DNA from: an uncultured Ilumatobacter sp.
Lineage (GTDB): Bacteria > Actinomycetota > Acidimicrobiia > Acidimicrobiales > Ilumatobacteraceae
DNA length: 64,000 bases
Direction of reading: 5' to 3'
Assembly (NCBI GenBank): GCA_937905835.1
Contig: CALCXK010000102.1
Location: 34,597 to 98,596 of the forward strand
Translations under genes and position numbers: made by a program
Shown: positions 44,969 through 54,530 of the stretch, piece after piece
Layout of the letters: every line of letters starts with the position of its first letter
Position numbering within the stretch: position 1 is the stretch's first letter
Notes under the pieces: generated by a model
What the model saw: only the letters and a program-made list of their open reading frames with translations
Told to the model about the DNA's origin: nothing
Database searches by the model: none

Positions 44969-46543
44969 ATGAGCCTGCTTCAGAGCAATCTCACCGTCGC
45001 CAGCGGAACTGCGCTCTCCCGGGTTACCGGGCTGCTCAGGCTCAGCGTGCTCGCCGGAGTCATCGGCGGCACGGCCCTGAACGACGCGTACATCAGCGCC
45101 AACGAAAGCCCGAACATCGTCTACGAACTACTCCTCGGCGGCGTGCTTTCGGCAACGCTGGTGCCATTGTTTTCGACATTCGCCGAGGACGAAGACGACG
45201 AGTCGACCAACGTCGTGATCACGACTGCTGCCGTGATGATCGCCGGCTTGACCTTGGTCGCCGTGCTCGCTGCCCCGCTGATTTTCCGACTCTTCTCCTT
45301 GCACGTCGCCGACGGCGTCGACCCTGATCTGTTCCGCTCGGTCGGCACGACGCTGTCGAGAATCTTCTTGATCCAGATCTTGTTCTACGGTCTCACCGGT
45401 TTGGCCAACGCCTTCCTGAACAGCCGTCGGCACTTCTTTGCTGCGGCGTGGAGCCCGATCCTCCCGAATCTCATCATCATCGTCACGCTGCTGTCACTGC
45501 CCGATCCAGTGAGTACCGGCTGGGCCCTCTCGGACGTCCTGACCAACCAGCGGCTTCGTCTCACACTCGGGCTGGGCGCCACGCTTGGCATCGGCGCAAT
45601 GGCGTTCGCGCTCATCCCTGCGGCAATGTCCACGGGGTTCCGTTTCCGACCCGTCTGGAACCTCAAACACCCATCGGTAAAGAAGCTACTCAGCCTGTCA
45701 TTCTGGACATTCGGGTTCGTCGGATCGAACATCGTGGCCTTGATCGTCGTCCGCAACCTGACCGAACCAGGCTCGAGCGGCACGTTTGCATACGTTGCCG
45801 CGTTCACCTTCTTCGTGCTCCCGCAGGGCCTCCTCGGCATCTCGATCGCCACGACCTTCCAGCCCGAACTTGCCCGGTCGGTGGCCCGCAAGGACAAAGC
45901 CTCGTTCATCTCGACAATGTCGCTCGGTGTGCGGATGACAGCGCTTTTGACCATTCCAGCCGGTATCGGCCTGTTCGTGTTGCGCCGGCCGCTCGTCGGC
46001 CTCGCAATCGAGAACGGGCGTTGCGACGCGGCGTGTGGTCTGAGCGCATCGCGCGCACTCGGCGGTTTCGCGCTCGGGCTCGGTGCCTTCTCGATCTACT
46101 TCTTCGTGCTGCGGGGGTTCTACGCCCACAAGGACACGCGGACCGCCTTCAAGGTCAACGTGATCGAGAACTCAATCAATATCGTTCTCGCCTTACTCCT
46201 CGTTGGCTCCTACGGTGTGCTCGGCCTCGGCGCCTCGTACGCAATTGCCTACGTGTTCTCGGCGTTCTGGGTGCTGCAGATCATGAGCTACAAGGTTCCC
46301 GGCTTCGAAGTCCGACCAATCCTCCAGAGCCTCTGGACAATGATCGTCGCCGGAGCACTGATGGGTGAGGTGGTGTGGTTCATCACCCGCAACGTCGGTG
46401 GCAATGTCGGCCGCGATGCGCTGCTCCGACTGGCCGTTGGCGCCGTTGTCGGTGTGATCGTCTACTTCGGATTGCTCGCTGTGATGGGTGCTCCGGAACT
46501 CGATGCGCTGAAGCGTCGACTCCGCCCTGAGCAGCGGCGCTGA
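44969..46543 (+). CDS. murJ: Lipid II flippase MurJ
   Basis: A 524-residue MOP/MVF-superfamily membrane protein with about 14 helices. Family marks are ASGTALSRVTGLLRLSVLAGVIG at the start, AYISANESPNIVYELLLGGVLSATLVPLF, and GLANAFLNSRRHFFAAAWSPILPN. It flips the peptidoglycan precursor lipid II. ATG 44969 has an AGGAGA Shine-Dalgarno about 10 bases upstream; the 54-residue longer ORF lacks such a site. The cytoplasmic pseudokinase tail found on mycobacterial MurJ is absent. Confidence 0.9.
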   Translation: MSLLQSNLTVASGTALSRVTGLLRLSVLAGVIGGTALNDAYISANESPNIVYELLLGGVLSATLVPLFSTFAEDEDDESTNVVITTAAVMIAGLTLVAVLAAPLIFRLFSLHVADGVDPDLFRSVGTTLSRIFLIQILFYGLTGLANAFLNSRRHFFAAAWSPILPNLIIIVTLLSLPDPVSTGWALSDVLTNQRLRLTLGLGATLGIGAMAFALIPAAMSTGFRFRPVWNLKHPSVKKLLSLSFWTFGFVGSNIVALIVVRNLTEPGSSGTFAYVAAFTFFVLPQGLLGISIATTFQPELARSVARKDKASFISTMSLGVRMTALLTIPAGIGLFVLRRPLVGLAIENGRCDAACGLSASRALGGFALGLGAFSIYFFVLRGFYAHKDTRTAFKVNVIENSINIVLALLLVGSYGVLGLGASYAIAYVFSAFWVLQIMSYKVPGFEVRPILQSLWTMIVAGALMGEVVWFITRNVGGNVGRDALLRLAVGAVVGVIVYFGLLAVMGAPELDALKRRLRPEQRR

Positions 46544-46665
46544 CAGCGGCCCTGCGTGGGGGCGACGCACTGAACACCAACTCGTCGCCGTTCTCGAGCA
46601 GCGTGCATTCCGATGGCCGTCGGCTGGAGTACCCGCTTCGCATCCGTCGTATTAGGATCTCTGCC

Positions 46666-47433
46666 ATGTTTACGTATGTGAAGAAGCAGTGGAAGTACCT
46701 CGTTGCGAAGTTGACCGGCCGGTTTAACGAGAACGCCGATCCGAAGGTGCAGCTCGAACAGGCCATCAGTTCCGCCCAGACGCAGCACAAGCAGCTGAAA
46801 GAGCAGGCCGCCAACGTCATCGCCGGCCAGAAGCAGGCCGAGATCCGCCTGAACAAGAAGATGACCGAGCTCGAAAAGCTCAACGGCAACACCCGTCAGG
46901 CACTGATCATGGCTTCCGATGCCCAGAAGGCTGGTAATGCCGAGAAGGCCGCTCAGTACACCAGCGCTGCGGAGACGATCGCTGACAAGTTGCTGTCTAT
47001 CGAAGCCGATGTCGAGAGCCTGAAATCAATGGTCCTCGAATCCGCGCAGGCATCCGACCAGGCCAAGGCAGCGGTCAAGCAGAACAGCCGTCTACTCCAG
47101 GAGAAGATCTCCGAAAAGTGCAAGCTGCTCAGCCAGCTCGAACAGGCCAAGATGCAAGAAGAGATGAACTCTGCAATGAGCTCGCTCACCGAGACGGTCG
47201 GCGACGATGTGCCGACGCTCAACGAGGTCACCGAGAAGATCGAGGCGCGCTACGCCAAGGCCAAGGCATCAGCCGAGCTCTACGATGTCGGGGTCGAGAG
47301 CCGCGTACTCGAAATCGAACAGGCCACTGCCAACGTCGAGGCGCAGGGCCGCCTCAGCGAATTGCGTGCCGAACTCGGTCTCGATGCTGTCGAGGCAGCA
47401 CCGACCCAGGCCATACCCGCACCCGAGGCCTAA
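46666..47433 (+). CDS. pspA: PspA/IM30-family membrane stress protein
   Basis: A 255-residue protein that is mostly coiled coil (about residues 20-235). The N-terminal FTYVKKQWKYLVAKLTGRFN is amphipathic, as in membrane-binding PspA/Vipp1. NENADPKVQLEQAISSAQ is the conserved start of the helical hairpin. It ends in an Ala/Pro-rich tail. ATG 46666 is preferred; the longer ORF is Arg-rich. It helps maintain the membrane under envelope stress. It is followed by a large inverted repeat and convergent proB. Confidence 0.9.
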   Translation: MFTYVKKQWKYLVAKLTGRFNENADPKVQLEQAISSAQTQHKQLKEQAANVIAGQKQAEIRLNKKMTELEKLNGNTRQALIMASDAQKAGNAEKAAQYTSAAETIADKLLSIEADVESLKSMVLESAQASDQAKAAVKQNSRLLQEKISEKCKLLSQLEQAKMQEEMNSAMSSLTETVGDDVPTLNEVTEKIEARYAKAKASAELYDVGVESRVLEIEQATANVEAQGRLSELRAELGLDAVEAAPTQAIPAPEA

Positions 47434-47446
47434 ATCAGCCCCACCG

Positions 47447-47497
47447 GTTTTATGTGAGCGATAGCGGCAGCGTTGCCCACTTCTGCTCACATAAAAC
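47447..47497. terminator. 13-bp perfect inverted repeat between pspA and proB
   Basis: GTTTTATGTGAGC at 47447-47459 and its exact complement at 47485-47497, with a 25-base GC-rich loop. The stem is AT-rich at its base, unlike the GC-rich surroundings, and lies between two convergent stops, so a bidirectional terminator is likely. There is no T-run outside the stem, so a regulatory or mobile origin is not excluded. Confidence 0.55.
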
Positions 47498-47537
47498 GGG
47501 CTGTGCACGACCTCGGCTCTTCCGACCGGGAACGAGT

Positions 47538-48599
47538 TCAGGCGAAGAGCACGAAGTCGTCGCGGTGGACGACGTGTCTGACGCCCGAGACCCCTGCGAC
47601 ATCGGCCATCTCGGCACTCGCCATCGAGGCGAGCCCTCGAGCAAACACGGTGTCGCCATCACTGATCTCGACGACCTGTCCAGACTCGAATGCCCCCACA
47701 ACTCTCGTGATCCCAGCTGGGAGCAGGCTTGTCGGCCGATCCGTCAGCGCGGCACGCGCACCAGAGTCGACGAAGACTGTTCCTGCCGGTTCAGCGGCAA
47801 AAGCAATCCAGAGCTTGCGAGCCGAGAGCCTGCGATCATGCGCCTCGAACGTGGTGCCGACCACTTCGTCAGACACCGAACCGGACAGCACACCATCGCG
47901 GCTCGCACGGGCGATCACCGATCGAATGCCCGACCATGATGCCATCCGTGCGGCAACGAGCTTGCTCGCCATGCCGCCGCTCCCTCGGCCGCTTCCGCCG
48001 GCGTCGGCGGTAATCGACAGCAATGGGTCGTCGGCGCGCACCAGCGGCACGAGGGTGGCGCTGCTGTCGATCCGGGGATCGGCGGTGAAGACACCATCCA
48101 TGTCCGTCAGCAAAACCAACACGGCGGCGTTGACGCTGTTTGCGATCATCGCTGCGATGCGGTCGTTGTCGCCGTACCGCAGCTCGTCATTTGCGATCGC
48201 GTCGTTCTCGTTGACGATCGGGACGCAGCCGAGTTCGAGCAACCGGTTTATCGTCGAGCGCAAATGCAGGTACTGATTGCGCATGATGAAGTCCATTGCG
48301 CTCACCAACAGCTGTGCTCCGACTAAACCGTGGCGGCCAAGCTCTTGGTTGTACGCCTCGACAAGCCGACTCTGGCCTGCGGCAGAAATTGCCTGCAACG
48401 TCGGCAAGTCTGCAGGGCGTTCGCTGAGACCGACCGCCGCAACTCCGGCAGCAACCGCACCAGACGACACGACGATCACCTCGTGCCCTTGCTTGCGGAG
48501 ATCGCCGACCTCGTCACAAAGCTTGGCGATCGCCGAACGTTCAATTGCACCCTTGGCATCGGTGATCGATGCAGTGCCAATCTTGGCAACGACCCGCAT
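47538..48599 (-). CDS. proB: Glutamate 5-kinase
   Basis: A 353-residue enzyme for the first step of proline synthesis. The N-terminal kinase domain has VVAKIGTASITDAKG, VIVVSSGAVAAGVAAVGL, VNENDAIANDELRYGDND and TDMDGVFTADPR. A C-terminal PUA domain follows (about residues 270-350, SLLPAGITRVVGAFESGQVV). It overlaps the obgE stop by one base, the common obgE-proB order. proA is not in the window. Confidence 0.94.
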   Translation of the reverse strand: MRVVAKIGTASITDAKGAIERSAIAKLCDEVGDLRKQGHEVIVVSSGAVAAGVAAVGLSERPADLPTLQAISAAGQSRLVEAYNQELGRHGLVGAQLLVSAMDFIMRNQYLHLRSTINRLLELGCVPIVNENDAIANDELRYGDNDRIAAMIANSVNAAVLVLLTDMDGVFTADPRIDSSATLVPLVRADDPLLSITADAGGSGRGSGGMASKLVAARMASWSGIRSVIARASRDGVLSGSVSDEVVGTTFEAHDRRLSARKLWIAFAAEPAGTVFVDSGARAALTDRPTSLLPAGITRVVGAFESGQVVEISDGDTVFARGLASMASAEMADVAGVSGVRHVVHRDDFVLFA

Positions 48600-49855
48600 C
48601 AGATGCCCGGCGAGTATCCGAAACTGAATTCGGCGATCCAGATGACGTCGCCCTCTACAGCACCTACCTTGGCGAGCATTTTGGGCACGCCCAGCCGTTC
48701 GAGCCGGTGGTCAATGTACGCAAGTGCCTCTGGCGTCGTGACATCGTTCAGTGCGACGATGCGCTCGACTTCCCTGCCGACCAGGCGGAACTCGCCTTCG
48801 CCGACGATTTCGACTACCGCGCCCTTTGCTTCGGGGCGGATCGTGACCACGCCTTCGGCGTGCTGGACGGCTTGGCGAGCATCGTGCACGGACATTGCCA
48901 TCTTGCCGACCAGTTCACTGAGGCCCTGCCGCGTCACCGACGACATAATGTCGCCGGTCCAACCGAGCAGTTCGAGCTCGTCGGCCTGGATGGCATCGGC
49001 TTTCGTACCAACGACGAGGCGCGGACGCTCGAGGAGGTCGGGCTGATATTGGCCGAGTTCCTGGAGAAGAATCCGTTCCTGCTCTTGCGGCGACAGGCCG
49101 TCCATGGGTGCGAGGTCGACCATGATGCAGAGCACCAAAGCCCGCTCGATGTGGCGAAGGAATTGATGGCCGAGCCCCTTGCCCTCGCTTGCTCCTTCGA
49201 TCAGGCCAGGGATGTCAGCCACCACGAATTCGGTCGCCTCGTCGAGCTGGACCACACCCAAGTTCGGTTCAAGCGTCGTGAACGGGTAGTTCGCGATCTT
49301 CGGCTTGGCCTTCGAGATCACACTGATCAGGGTGGACTTTCCGACATTCGGGAATCCGACGAGTGCGACGTCAGCCATCAGACGGAGCTCCATCTTCAGC
49401 CAGCGCTCTTCACCGTGCTCGCCCTGTTCGGCGAAGCTCGGCGCCCGCCGTTTATTGGACAGGAACTTAGCGTTACCTCGGCCTCCGCGGCCGCCTCCGA
49501 CAACCAGCCACCGATCGCCATGGTTGACCAGTTCAGCCAAGAGCGCTCCGGTGTACAGGTCAGAGATGACGGTGCCTATCGGCACGGAGATCTCGAGTGA
49601 CTCACCACGCCTGCCATGCATGTCTTTGCCCTTACCGTGCACGCCATTTCCAGCCTTGCGGTGCGGGTAGTCACGGAAGGCCAGAAGAGACGCCACATTG
49701 TGGCTCGCGACGAACCAGATGTCGCCTCCGTTACCGCCGTCGCCGCCGTTCGGGCCTCCGAACACAACCGGCCCTTCTCGGCGGAAGCTGATGCAGCCTG
49801 CCCCGCCATCGCCTGCCTTCACATTTAATTGGCATTCGTCGACGAACTGGGACAT
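48599..49855 (-). CDS. obgE: Obg-family GTPase
   Basis: A 418-residue ribosome-associated GTPase. The N-terminal Gly-rich Obg fold starts MSQFVDECQLNVKAGDGGAG. The GTPase domain has G1 GFPNVGKST, G3 VADIPGLIEGASEGKGLG and G4 VVGTKADA. A C-terminal OCT domain is present (about residues 345-418). It is divergent from dgt with only 23 bases between the starts. Confidence 0.95.
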   Translation of the reverse strand: MSQFVDECQLNVKAGDGGAGCISFRREGPVVFGGPNGGDGGNGGDIWFVASHNVASLLAFRDYPHRKAGNGVHGKGKDMHGRRGESLEISVPIGTVISDLYTGALLAELVNHGDRWLVVGGGRGGRGNAKFLSNKRRAPSFAEQGEHGEERWLKMELRLMADVALVGFPNVGKSTLISVISKAKPKIANYPFTTLEPNLGVVQLDEATEFVVADIPGLIEGASEGKGLGHQFLRHIERALVLCIMVDLAPMDGLSPQEQERILLQELGQYQPDLLERPRLVVGTKADAIQADELELLGWTGDIMSSVTRQGLSELVGKMAMSVHDARQAVQHAEGVVTIRPEAKGAVVEIVGEGEFRLVGREVERIVALNDVTTPEALAYIDHRLERLGVPKMLAKVGAVEGDVIWIAEFSFGYSPGI

Positions 49856-49878
49856 CTGCTTGAGGCTAACGCCCTACG

Positions 49879-51063
49879 ATGCAGGCAATGGACGACCTGC
49901 CGTACCTTGATTCGGCAGATGAGCGTGCCGACCGCTGGGCGTCAACCATGACGGGCCACGATCGAGACGACATTGTTCTCGCTCACGCCGACTCCAGGGC
50001 CCACATCGGCGCCACGAAGATTCTTACCCGTGACGAACGTGAAAGCCGTGAAGACGCCATGCTCGCGGAGTTCGCAACACGTGGGCACGGCGCTGGCAAC
50101 CGAGCAATCGAAGAAGCCCCCGACCCGCATCGCACCTGCTTCGAACGTGACCGCGACCGCATCCTCCACGACGCTTCGTTTCGCCGGCTCGCCGGCAAGA
50201 CACAGGTGTTCGTCTTCCCTGAGGATCATCAGCGCACCCGGATGACCCACGCGCTCGAAGTGACCCAGGTCGCACGATCGGTCGCACAGGCGCTCGGCCT
50301 CAACGTTCCCCTCGCCGAGGCAATGGCGATCGGCCACGACTGTGGGCACGGTCCTGGCGGCCACGCAAGCGAAGACGCGCTGTCGCCGTATCTGGTGGGC
50401 GGATTCGACCATGCCATATGGGGTGCCGACGTCACGCTGCAGCCGCTCAACCTGTGCGTTGAGACGCTCGACGGCATCCGAAATCATTCGTGGAGTCTCC
50501 CCGCGCCGCAGACTCCAGAGGGTGAGGTCGTGTCGTGGGCCGACCGCATCGCATATGTCTGCCACGACTTTGAAGACGCTGTGGCAACAGGCATCGTCAC
50601 CGAAGAGATGCTGCCCGACATCGTCGCCGAACGATGTGGGCGCGATCGGTCGTCACAGCTCGGCGCATTCGTCCGAGCGATGATCACGGCCGCAGTGACG
50701 TCGGGCCGCGTCGGAATGATGCCCGACGTTGCTGAGGCGCTTGCTGCCTTCCGCAAGTTCAACTACGAGCATATTTACCTGCGGCCAGCAAGCACCCGCC
50801 AAGCCGACTCGGTCATCGCGCTGCTGCGGGCTCTCGTCGAGCACTACGCCGACCGCCCACATTCACTTCCGATCCAGACCACGCGGGCCGTTCTCGGCAA
50901 CGAGGTCGAAGTGAGCCACATCGATGCAGGCAGCGACGTAGCGCTCAAGGCATCCGTCGCCTACGTGGCCGGTATGACCGACCGATACGCATGCCAGCAG
51001 GGCATCACCCAGCTGAACTGGGATCGTGCCAAGCTGCCGTTCGCCATCGGCATATCAGCGTAA
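49879..51063 (+). CDS. dgt: dGTPase-like HD-domain triphosphohydrolase
   Basis: A 394-residue HD-domain protein related to deoxyguanosine triphosphate triphosphohydrolase. Metal ligands are in RMTHALEVTQVARSV (His) and AIGHDCGHGPGGHASE (His-Asp). GKTQVFVFPEDHQRTRMTH is a family block. It probably removes triphosphate from dNTPs. The start may be ATG 49879 or ATG 49888. Its end overlaps the end of the convergent small membrane gene by 9 bases. Confidence 0.9.
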   Translation: MQAMDDLPYLDSADERADRWASTMTGHDRDDIVLAHADSRAHIGATKILTRDERESREDAMLAEFATRGHGAGNRAIEEAPDPHRTCFERDRDRILHDASFRRLAGKTQVFVFPEDHQRTRMTHALEVTQVARSVAQALGLNVPLAEAMAIGHDCGHGPGGHASEDALSPYLVGGFDHAIWGADVTLQPLNLCVETLDGIRNHSWSLPAPQTPEGEVVSWADRIAYVCHDFEDAVATGIVTEEMLPDIVAERCGRDRSSQLGAFVRAMITAAVTSGRVGMMPDVAEALAAFRKFNYEHIYLRPASTRQADSVIALLRALVEHYADRPHSLPIQTTRAVLGNEVEVSHIDAGSDVALKASVAYVAGMTDRYACQQGITQLNWDRAKLPFAIGISA

Positions 51064-51426
51064 ATACAGGGCCCGAATACCGAGGCCCATGATGAACAGC
51101 GAACCAAAGCCGTACAGCATGTACTGCTTGTCGTTGATGAACGGACTTGTGCGATAGCTGTAGAGGATGCCGACGGCAACGATTGTCGTGAACCCGTACA
51201 GCGCATGAAAGTCGTCGAGTTCGACGTTGTAGCGGCTGACGAGCAGCACCCCGACGATTGCCACAATGAACGCCGAGATCTGAGCGACCCCGATCGCCCA
51301 CCACATCGCTGTACGACGCAGACCCGGTACATAGTGAGCGGCAAGCGCCCAGCAGCCCACCAGCGCATTGCTGACGATCAAGAACCATCCGAGCTGCACA
51401 TGGAGGTTGTGGAGGAACTGCATCAC
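51055..51426 (-). CDS. Small four-helix membrane protein, unknown
   Basis: A 123-residue integral membrane protein with about four hydrophobic helices (starting LGWFLIVSNALVGCWALAA, then WAIGVAQISAFIVAIVGVLL). I do not recognise the family; it resembles uncharacterised actinobacterial membrane proteins. The start is ATG 51426 or 51423. It overlaps the dgt end tail to tail. Confidence 0.65.
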   Translation of the reverse strand: MMQFLHNLHVQLGWFLIVSNALVGCWALAAHYVPGLRRTAMWWAIGVAQISAFIVAIVGVLLVSRYNVELDDFHALYGFTTIVAVGILYSYRTSPFINDKQYMLYGFGSLFIMGLGIRALYLR

Positions 51427-51525
51427 GTCGGGTCAGCGCAGTTCGGGCCACCGCACGCAACCAGGACGAGATCAATTCCTTTCATTTCGACATCCTGTCT
51501 GCCCAGAGGGCCGAATTGGTGGAGG

Positions 51526-52341
51526 TCAGTCGAAGATCCAGCCACGCTGCATCGGCGGTGCGACACCCCGTTCGATGTACGACTCGGTTCCAAACATCGC
51601 GGCGAAGGCTTCCGGTGGCATTTCAAGGAAGAACGACTGGTCGCTGATCTGGCTCCGGTGGCATGCGATCGCCGCTCGCTTCCGGTCGACGTAACCGGTC
51701 ACGTCGACTTCGAGGGTCAGCTCGGCTTCGGGCATGCCAAATGGGTTGCCGTCGTCAGCTGGGCCAGCCGGGTCGAACAGTTCGCCATCGTCCAGCAGCG
51801 TCGCGCCTGACTCCATCGCCTGCTGCATCATCGTGACCACTCGGTCGCGATTCATTGTGGCCTCGAAAAGCCGAATGCTGCCACCTTTTGCTGCGATGAG
51901 GTCAGCAGCGGCGTTGCCGACCTCGTGCACCTTGATGTGGTCTGGATGGCCGTAATTCCCGTGCCAGTCGTAGGTGGTGACGACCGCGGCGTCCTCCTCG
52001 CGGAGCACGGCAACGAGCCGTTCGGCAGCTTCACCGAGGTCGGCGCGCAGAAAGCTTTCGGGATCGCTGTTCTGATCCCAACCGGTCATCCCTGAATCCT
52101 TGTAGCCGAGGAATACGACGCGGTGTGCTCCGAGTGCCTCGATTGATGCTTCGGTCTCCTTGCGTCGGCGATCGACGAGGGTCTCCCCGTCGGCGAGATC
52201 GTCGGGTACTTCGCCATAATCACCATTTGTTGCCACGACGAGCACAACCCGGTGCCCTTCGGCCGCTGCACGCGCCATTGCGCCGCCCGTAGCGATGGCC
52301 TCATCGTCGGGATGAGCGTGGAAACAGACGAGTGTCGACAT
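51526..52341 (-). CDS. LmbE/PIG-L-family deacetylase
   Basis: A 271-residue zinc hydrolase of the PIG-L/LmbE fold. The metal site is in VCFHAHPDDEAIATGG (HPDD) and a third His in GNYGHPDHIKVH. In actinobacteria related proteins are the mycothiol enzymes MshB and Mca. The substrate here is not known; other members act on N-acetylglucosamine conjugates. ATG 52341 (MSTLVCFHAHPDDE) is preferred. Confidence 0.88.
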   Translation of the reverse strand: MSTLVCFHAHPDDEAIATGGAMARAAAEGHRVVLVVATNGDYGEVPDDLADGETLVDRRRKETEASIEALGAHRVVFLGYKDSGMTGWDQNSDPESFLRADLGEAAERLVAVLREEDAAVVTTYDWHGNYGHPDHIKVHEVGNAAADLIAAKGGSIRLFEATMNRDRVVTMMQQAMESGATLLDDGELFDPAGPADDGNPFGMPEAELTLEVDVTGYVDRKRAAIACHRSQISDQSFFLEMPPEAFAAMFGTESYIERGVAPPMQRGWIFD

Positions 52342-52391
52342 CGGCAACAGTGTCGCAGTGTCAGACAGTTGCCGCTACATCCAGAGTGTGG

Positions 52392-53549
52392 TCACTCGGC
52401 GTGCCGTACCGCACCCGACTCAATGAGCTGGCCGATCCGTTCAGCGTCGACACCCCAGTCGGCAAGCACATCACGCGTGTGTTCGCCAGCATGCGCCGGC
52501 GGCTGTGTGACCTCGGATGCCGTGCGGCTAAATCGCGGCGCCGGTGCCGGTTGAAGAGTGCCACCGAATTCGATGAAGGTCTGGCGTTCGACGTTGTGCG
52601 GATGCTTCGCTGCTTCAGACATAGTGAGTACCGGTGCGAAACACACATCGGTCATCTCCATCAGTTCGCACCATTCGGCACACGTTTTCGTCTTGAAGAG
52701 TTCGGCGATCCGGACCTTAAGTTCGGGCCATTGCGTGGCGTCCATCTGGCGGGCGAACTGGTCGTCGCCTTCGAGCCCTGTGAGCCGCATCAGTTCGGCG
52801 TAGAACTGCGGCTCGATCGAACCGATCGAGATGTACCGGCCGTCGGAGCATTCGTACACGTCGTAGAAGTGAGCGCCGGTGTCGAGCAGGTTTGTTCCCG
52901 GATTCTGCTCGTCAAAGATGCCAGCAGCCTTCATCGACCAGAACATCGTCATCAGCACCGCGGTGCCGTCGACCATTGCCGTGTCGACAACTTGACCATG
53001 ACCGCTGGTCTGGGCTTCGAGCAGCGCCGCGACGACACCGAGCGCGAGAAACATGCCGCCGCCGCCGAAGTCGCCGACCATGTTGAGCGGTGGGACCGGG
53101 GCTTCGCCGGCCCGACCGAAGTGAGCGAGTGCCCCGGCAAGCGAAATGTAATTGATGTCATGGCCGGCGGCTTGGGCATACGGCCCGTCTTGACCCCAGC
53201 CGGTCATCCGACCGAAGACCAACTTCGGGTTACGTTCGAAGCAAACGTCCGGCCCGACTCCGAGTCGTTCCATGACGCCCGGACGGAACCCTTCGATGAG
53301 GCCATCGGCTGACTCGACCAGATCGAGCAGCGTGGCGACGCCGTCGGGGTGCTTCAGGTCGATGGCGACGTTCCGTCGGCCGCGCAGGCTGACATCGCCT
53401 GCGGGCTTGTCCGGTGTCGGCCCGCGGACTGCACCGGCACGTTCGACGCGGATGACCTCGGCGCCGAGGTCTGAGAGAAGCATCGCCGCAAACGGGCCCG
53501 GTCCGATACCGGCGATTTCGATGATTCGCTTTCCTGCGAGTGGTCCCAT
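52392..53549 (-). CDS. CoA-transferase family III, AMACR-like
   Basis: A 385-residue CaiB/BaiF-type protein close to alpha-methylacyl-CoA racemase. The opening LAGKRIIEIAGIGPGPFAAMLLSDLGAEVI is standard. AAGHDINYISLAGALAHFGR and MVGDFGGGGMFLALGVV carry the His and Asp that catalyse proton exchange in AMACR. It probably acts on branched 2-methylacyl-CoA in lipid breakdown. It is followed on the strand by LmbE and preceded by an alpha/beta hydrolase with an 11-base gap. Confidence 0.88.
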   Translation of the reverse strand: MGPLAGKRIIEIAGIGPGPFAAMLLSDLGAEVIRVERAGAVRGPTPDKPAGDVSLRGRRNVAIDLKHPDGVATLLDLVESADGLIEGFRPGVMERLGVGPDVCFERNPKLVFGRMTGWGQDGPYAQAAGHDINYISLAGALAHFGRAGEAPVPPLNMVGDFGGGGMFLALGVVAALLEAQTSGHGQVVDTAMVDGTAVLMTMFWSMKAAGIFDEQNPGTNLLDTGAHFYDVYECSDGRYISIGSIEPQFYAELMRLTGLEGDDQFARQMDATQWPELKVRIAELFKTKTCAEWCELMEMTDVCFAPVLTMSEAAKHPHNVERQTFIEFGGTLQPAPAPRFSRTASEVTQPPAHAGEHTRDVLADWGVDAERIGQLIESGAVRHAE

Positions 53550-53560
53550 GATGGTCTCCT

Positions 53561-54469
53561 TTAGATTTCGTTGCTGTTGTTGCTGGTACGAATATGCCCT
53601 GCGATTGCTTCGGCAAAAACCGGTGCGAGCGGCGCGGGGAGGTCGTGGCCCATGTCGGAGAGCAGCAGGTAGCGCGATCCGTCGATCAGTTCGGCTGTCC
53701 GCTCGCCTCCCGATGGTGAGATCAACTCATCGTCGCGCCCGTGAATCACCAACGTGGGCACGTCGAGTTGCTGAAGCCGTTCGCTCCGGTCACCCGTTGC
53801 ATAGATCGCTGCGAGCTGGCGGGTGAATCCTTCGGGGTAAAAGATCCGGTCGAACTGACGCGCCGAGCGATCGCGAGTGGTCTCCTCGGAAAAGTACCTT
53901 TTCGACAGCCAGACCTTCGCCCGAATGGAGCCATCGATGTAGGCCTCTCGCTCGATCGGCGGTGGCGCAAGCAATACCGAGATGGCCTCTGCGGACGGAC
54001 GGCCATAGTCGGGGTGGCCGGGGCTACTCATGATTGAGCAGAGGCTGAGCACCCGGTCGGGATGTTCGATCGCCATCATCTGCACGATCATTCCGCCCAT
54101 CGACACACCGGCGATGTGCGCTTGGTCGACACCGAGATGCGTCAGCAGGCCCATGCCGTCGGCTGCCATCGCGCTGAGTGTGTAGGGGACCTTCACCGGC
54201 TCACCGGCAATGATTGACTGCAGCACCTTCATGGGCTGCACGTAGAGACCATCGAGCTTGGTTGAGAAGCCGACATCACGGTTGTCGTAGATAACGACGT
54301 GAAGGCCCTGGGCGACGAGCCTCTCGATCAGTTCGGTCTCCCAGACAATCATCTGACTCGTGTAGCCGTTGACGAGCAGCAGGGTCGGGTTGCCAGGATC
54401 GCCGAAGGTCGCAAACTCCAACTCGATGGCGGGTTCATCTGCAAGGGCAGGCAAGACGGCACGCGGCAT
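53561..54469 (-). CDS. Alpha/beta hydrolase
   Basis: A 302-residue alpha/beta hydrolase with nucleophile elbow AGVSMGGMIVQ, the acid in IHGRDDELI and the His in SDMGHDLPAPL. The oxyanion area is LLVNGYTSQM. It could be an esterase or a meta-cleavage-type hydrolase; the substrate is unknown. ATG 54469 (MPRAVLPAL) is preferred. The AMACR-like gene follows 11 bases downstream, so they may serve the same catabolic route. Confidence 0.85.
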   Translation of the reverse strand: MPRAVLPALADEPAIELEFATFGDPGNPTLLLVNGYTSQMIVWETELIERLVAQGLHVVIYDNRDVGFSTKLDGLYVQPMKVLQSIIAGEPVKVPYTLSAMAADGMGLLTHLGVDQAHIAGVSMGGMIVQMMAIEHPDRVLSLCSIMSSPGHPDYGRPSAEAISVLLAPPPIEREAYIDGSIRAKVWLSKRYFSEETTRDRSARQFDRIFYPEGFTRQLAAIYATGDRSERLQQLDVPTLVIHGRDDELISPSGGERTAELIDGSRYLLLSDMGHDLPAPLAPVFAEAIAGHIRTSNNSNEI

Positions 54470-54530
54470 GGTCGCAGTGTTGCAGAGCGCGCCGGCCACG
54501 AAACAAGCGGGCAGTGGGTACTTTCATGGT

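Noticed and set aside
48569..49600. Long plus-strand ORF (343 codons)
   Set aside because: It is antisense to obgE and has no domain of its own.
52332..53312. Long plus-strand ORF (326 codons)
   Set aside because: It is antisense to the AMACR-like gene. The frame on the other strand has the family motifs.
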